This document shows, piece by piece, positions 61,663 through 64,000 of a stretch of DNA of 64,000 nucleotides (position 1 is its first letter; every line of letters begins with the position of its first letter). This DNA comes from Ulota crispa (taxonomy: Eukaryota; Streptophyta; Bryopsida; Orthotrichales; Orthotrichaceae), in assembly GCA_963920765.1 (NCBI GenBank), contig OY987247.1, positions 124,001 through 188,000 of the forward strand. The letters are read 5' to 3'. Made by a program: the position numbers and the translations under genes. Under the pieces are notes generated by a model. The model was given only the letters and a program-made list of their open reading frames with translations. It did not search any database and had not been told where the DNA came from.

Positions 61663-61803
61663 ATTGTCATCATAACCTCCAAGTGGACAACTCCCTCAAG
61701 AAGAGCTGTTCTTATAACAGCACATCGCACACGATTGCCAAACGCAGTGCTTGGCACCAGCCTTTTTGCATTTGTTGTTGGAGCATGCCACATGACAGAT
61801 TCC
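61663..61803 (-). pseudogene. Second copy of the cysteine-rich fragment
   Basis: Inverted duplicate of 44579-44719, identical including the internal TGA. See that entry. Confidence 0.25.
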
Positions 61804-62981
61804 TTGTCTTTGAAAACTGTTGGAAAGTAAGGAAGATTGAAAAACCTCACCACCATGTTGTTGCTACAAGGGATCTTCTCCTCTTTCATGATACACAAAG
61901 TTTTGCAAAATATGCAATAAACAAGAGGATGTAGCAACATTGCTGTTGCCCATGTAAACCTTTTGTTGAGAATCTTGTTGAATGGAACTTTGCATTGGCA
62001 TATTGCAAGATGAGTTTGCCTGGTGTTGAGTTTTTGAAGGCAACCTTGAGCATGGCCTAGAATTAGATCCCCCTTTTTTTGTCCCAAAAACCAACAACAA
62101 GGATGAGGAGTCTTATTACTAGTAAGATTCTAAACCAAACTAGCGGTATTCACCATTAGAATTTTATTAGAATTTTTGTTTATTGATAACTTGAATTGTT
62201 GTGAGATCCAAAAACATTTCAATGTAACAAAATGTTTTCAAATCATTTGGTAATAGCAATAGAGAAGTGAAATTGTGAAAGTACAAAGCTTTCCCTAAAA
62301 TCACAAAATTCTGAAAAGCAATGAAGTGAAGCAAAGAGAAGCAATAAAATTGTGACTTGCTTAATATCACTATGTACGCCCTCTCTAATGTCACCTCAAC
62401 CTCAACAGCTATCTTCTTGTTTTCTATAATTATATCACAGAGATTGAAGATGTGATATTTAAGAGGTCACGGTGATTTTATCGATATGATATGGGCTACC
62501 TGAAGTCCATAAGTAACAGTCTAGAAAGTTTGGTTTGCAAAACTTTAGGAGGTACTTGCAAGACATTGGAAGTTGGTTATAAAACATCAAGAGACATGCC
62601 TAAATTAGAGGACATGCCAAAACTTTGGAAAAAACATAGGCGACATATTGATCAAGAGCTTAGAAAGAAAATACATACATAAATTAATCCATATTTAGTT
62701 AAATATGACATATTAGTACTGGAGTGAAAATTTTGTAAAACAAAATGACTTGTTTGGCAAAAGCAAAGTTGAATAAAAAAGGGAGTCTTGATTATGATCA
62801 TCTTGGGAGGATTCTCCAAGAAGGAAACTTTGGTATGGAGGAAAGAGACGAGCAAAGACAAAAGAAAAACGACACAGCTGAAATTTGGGTGAAGTAACTA
62901 CAATGATTAGGTAGAAAAAAACACTCTGCAAATGCGGACCTTTGGAATTCAAGTGATTTTGTCTACTTGTGTTACAAGCTT

Positions 62982-64000
62982 CTACACCACGTTCATGTTT
63001 TTCGGCCAGTATAGACGTTTGGGTTTCAACTTCGTGTCGTTCCTTTCTTCACGAGCACCTTTACCACATTCATGCTTCTCGGCCAGCACCGGTACTCTAT
63101 CCTCTTCGTTAATCCATGGCTGCTCTAGTGGTGGTCACAAATTACACAACATGGCAACCGTTGTAAGTATATGACTTGCCAAAAAGTAATGTCAGTTTTC
63201 AAAAGCAGAAACGTTTGTACTGGCAGAAAAATGAAGAGAGGTTGGAAATCGCACCTGTCTTCAAGTGTGCATGCAATACAAATCTTGACCTTCGATTTGA
63301 AGCTGGCGCATGAAGTGACAAGGCTTTGTACCCGTGCTCCACAAGACCTCAATCTAGCACATTGCAATATACAATAAAGATTTACCGCGGTAATAGCATT
63401 AACATATAAATACTTGTGGGCAACACGAGAGTACTTAAGATGTCAACACATTGCAATCCAATGAAGGGACATAAGGAAACTTTGAACTTTTACTCACGGT
63501 AAAAGTGTGTTGCTGCTCTTTGGCACCATAGCTCTCGTGCACAACCTTACCAGCAATCCAACACCCTCCCAAGGGTCGACAATTGGCAATTCATTTAACA
63601 ATATCATACATACCCCAATATCAAGGTCAAATTATAATGCCAATTTGAGGTTAAGCTTCTAAAGCGAGTACTTAATAGAAATAGTATCCACTATATGCAA
63701 TCTCATTTGTGAAAGTAGAATGCCTCAACAACAAAAGAACTCAAAGCAATATCAAACAATATGCTGAATGTCAACCTCTTCAAGCAAGACGGATCAAGGA
63801 TCCAACCAAGAAGGGAAAACAACTCACAAATCATAAACAGTTTGCAAGAATAGAATAGTGTCTCCACGACATGCGTCACCTGCAAGGAAACATCACTAGC
63901 TTAGAGAAAAAACAGCACCCATGCAGAAAGATGGAATTGCATGCCAATTTTAGTCTAAATAGCCTTTGCATGGGCAAAACTGATATGAAAAGATGGGCTG
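62982..64000 (-). pseudogene. Second, partial copy of the SAP/CCCH62-like gene (3' exons)
   Basis: Mirror of the last four exons of the 41.2-43.4 kb gene: 63879-63828, about 63590-63498, 63353-63255 and 63119-62982. The 5' exons, including the SAP exon, would lie beyond the right edge. The TGA of exon 7 is present at 63263-63261, the same as in the other copy. Confidence 0.6.

Larger units (their letters stand above)
60400..64000 (-). repeat. Right arm of the >3.6-kb inverted duplication
   Basis: Reverse complement of 42382-45982 with constant coordinate sum 106382 and no difference in the stretches compared, including coding frames and stop codons. It continues past the right edge of the window. 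Unlike the left arm, the sequence inward of 60400 carries on without a gap. Confidence 0.95.

Overview
The window looks like nuclear DNA of a land plant or close streptophyte relative. It is AT-rich, with sparse genes split by GT-AG introns of up to about 3.7 kb, AAACCCTAA-type telomere-like tracts, and three gene models that match plant families: a nepenthesin/Asp1-type aspartic protease, a DnaJ protein with the plant DnaJ-X domain, and a SAP-domain CCCH62-like protein. There are no bacterial operons, ribosome binding sites or organelle genes. The exact lineage cannot be read from the sequence. A run of 200 N (45983-46182) shows that this is a scaffold.

Layout. 1-6.4 kb is spacer and repeat remnants, including a GC-richer block at 3.5-5.9 kb without a recognisable gene. 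6.4-23.5 kb is one aspartic protease gene on the minus strand with nine resolved coding exons whose splice phases all agree. Its introns hold most of the window's short inverted-repeat elements. 23.5-41.2 kb is intergenic: dispersed repeats, foldback elements and three satellite-like arrays sharing a CCCAT core (26.75-27.53, 28.15-28.26 and 38.0-38.74 kb). 41.2-43.4 kb (+) is a SAP/CCCH62-like gene with in-frame stops. 42382-45982 is repeated without visible difference, in reverse orientation, at 60400-64000, and the left copy stops exactly at the N gap, so a scaffolding error is likely. 46.2-54 kb is repeat-rich spacer. 54.1-58.5 kb (-) is a DnaJ/DnaJ-X gene carrying two in-frame stops, a homopolymer frameshift and a damaged splice donor.

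The most unusual repeat signal is a set of non-autonomous elements whose ends read TTAA-CCC(C)TAAA...TTTAGGG(G)-TTAA. Flanking TTAA and a terminal CCC are the hallmarks of piggyBac-type transposition, which is not well described in plants. A 157-bp CACTA-type MITE with a 3-bp target duplication and several long foldback elements are also present.

The genes show no shared pathway: a putative membrane-anchored protease, a co-chaperone and a probable nucleic-acid-binding protein. The protease model is free of disruptions and the other two are not. Gene family names rest on remembered family motifs, not on a database search.
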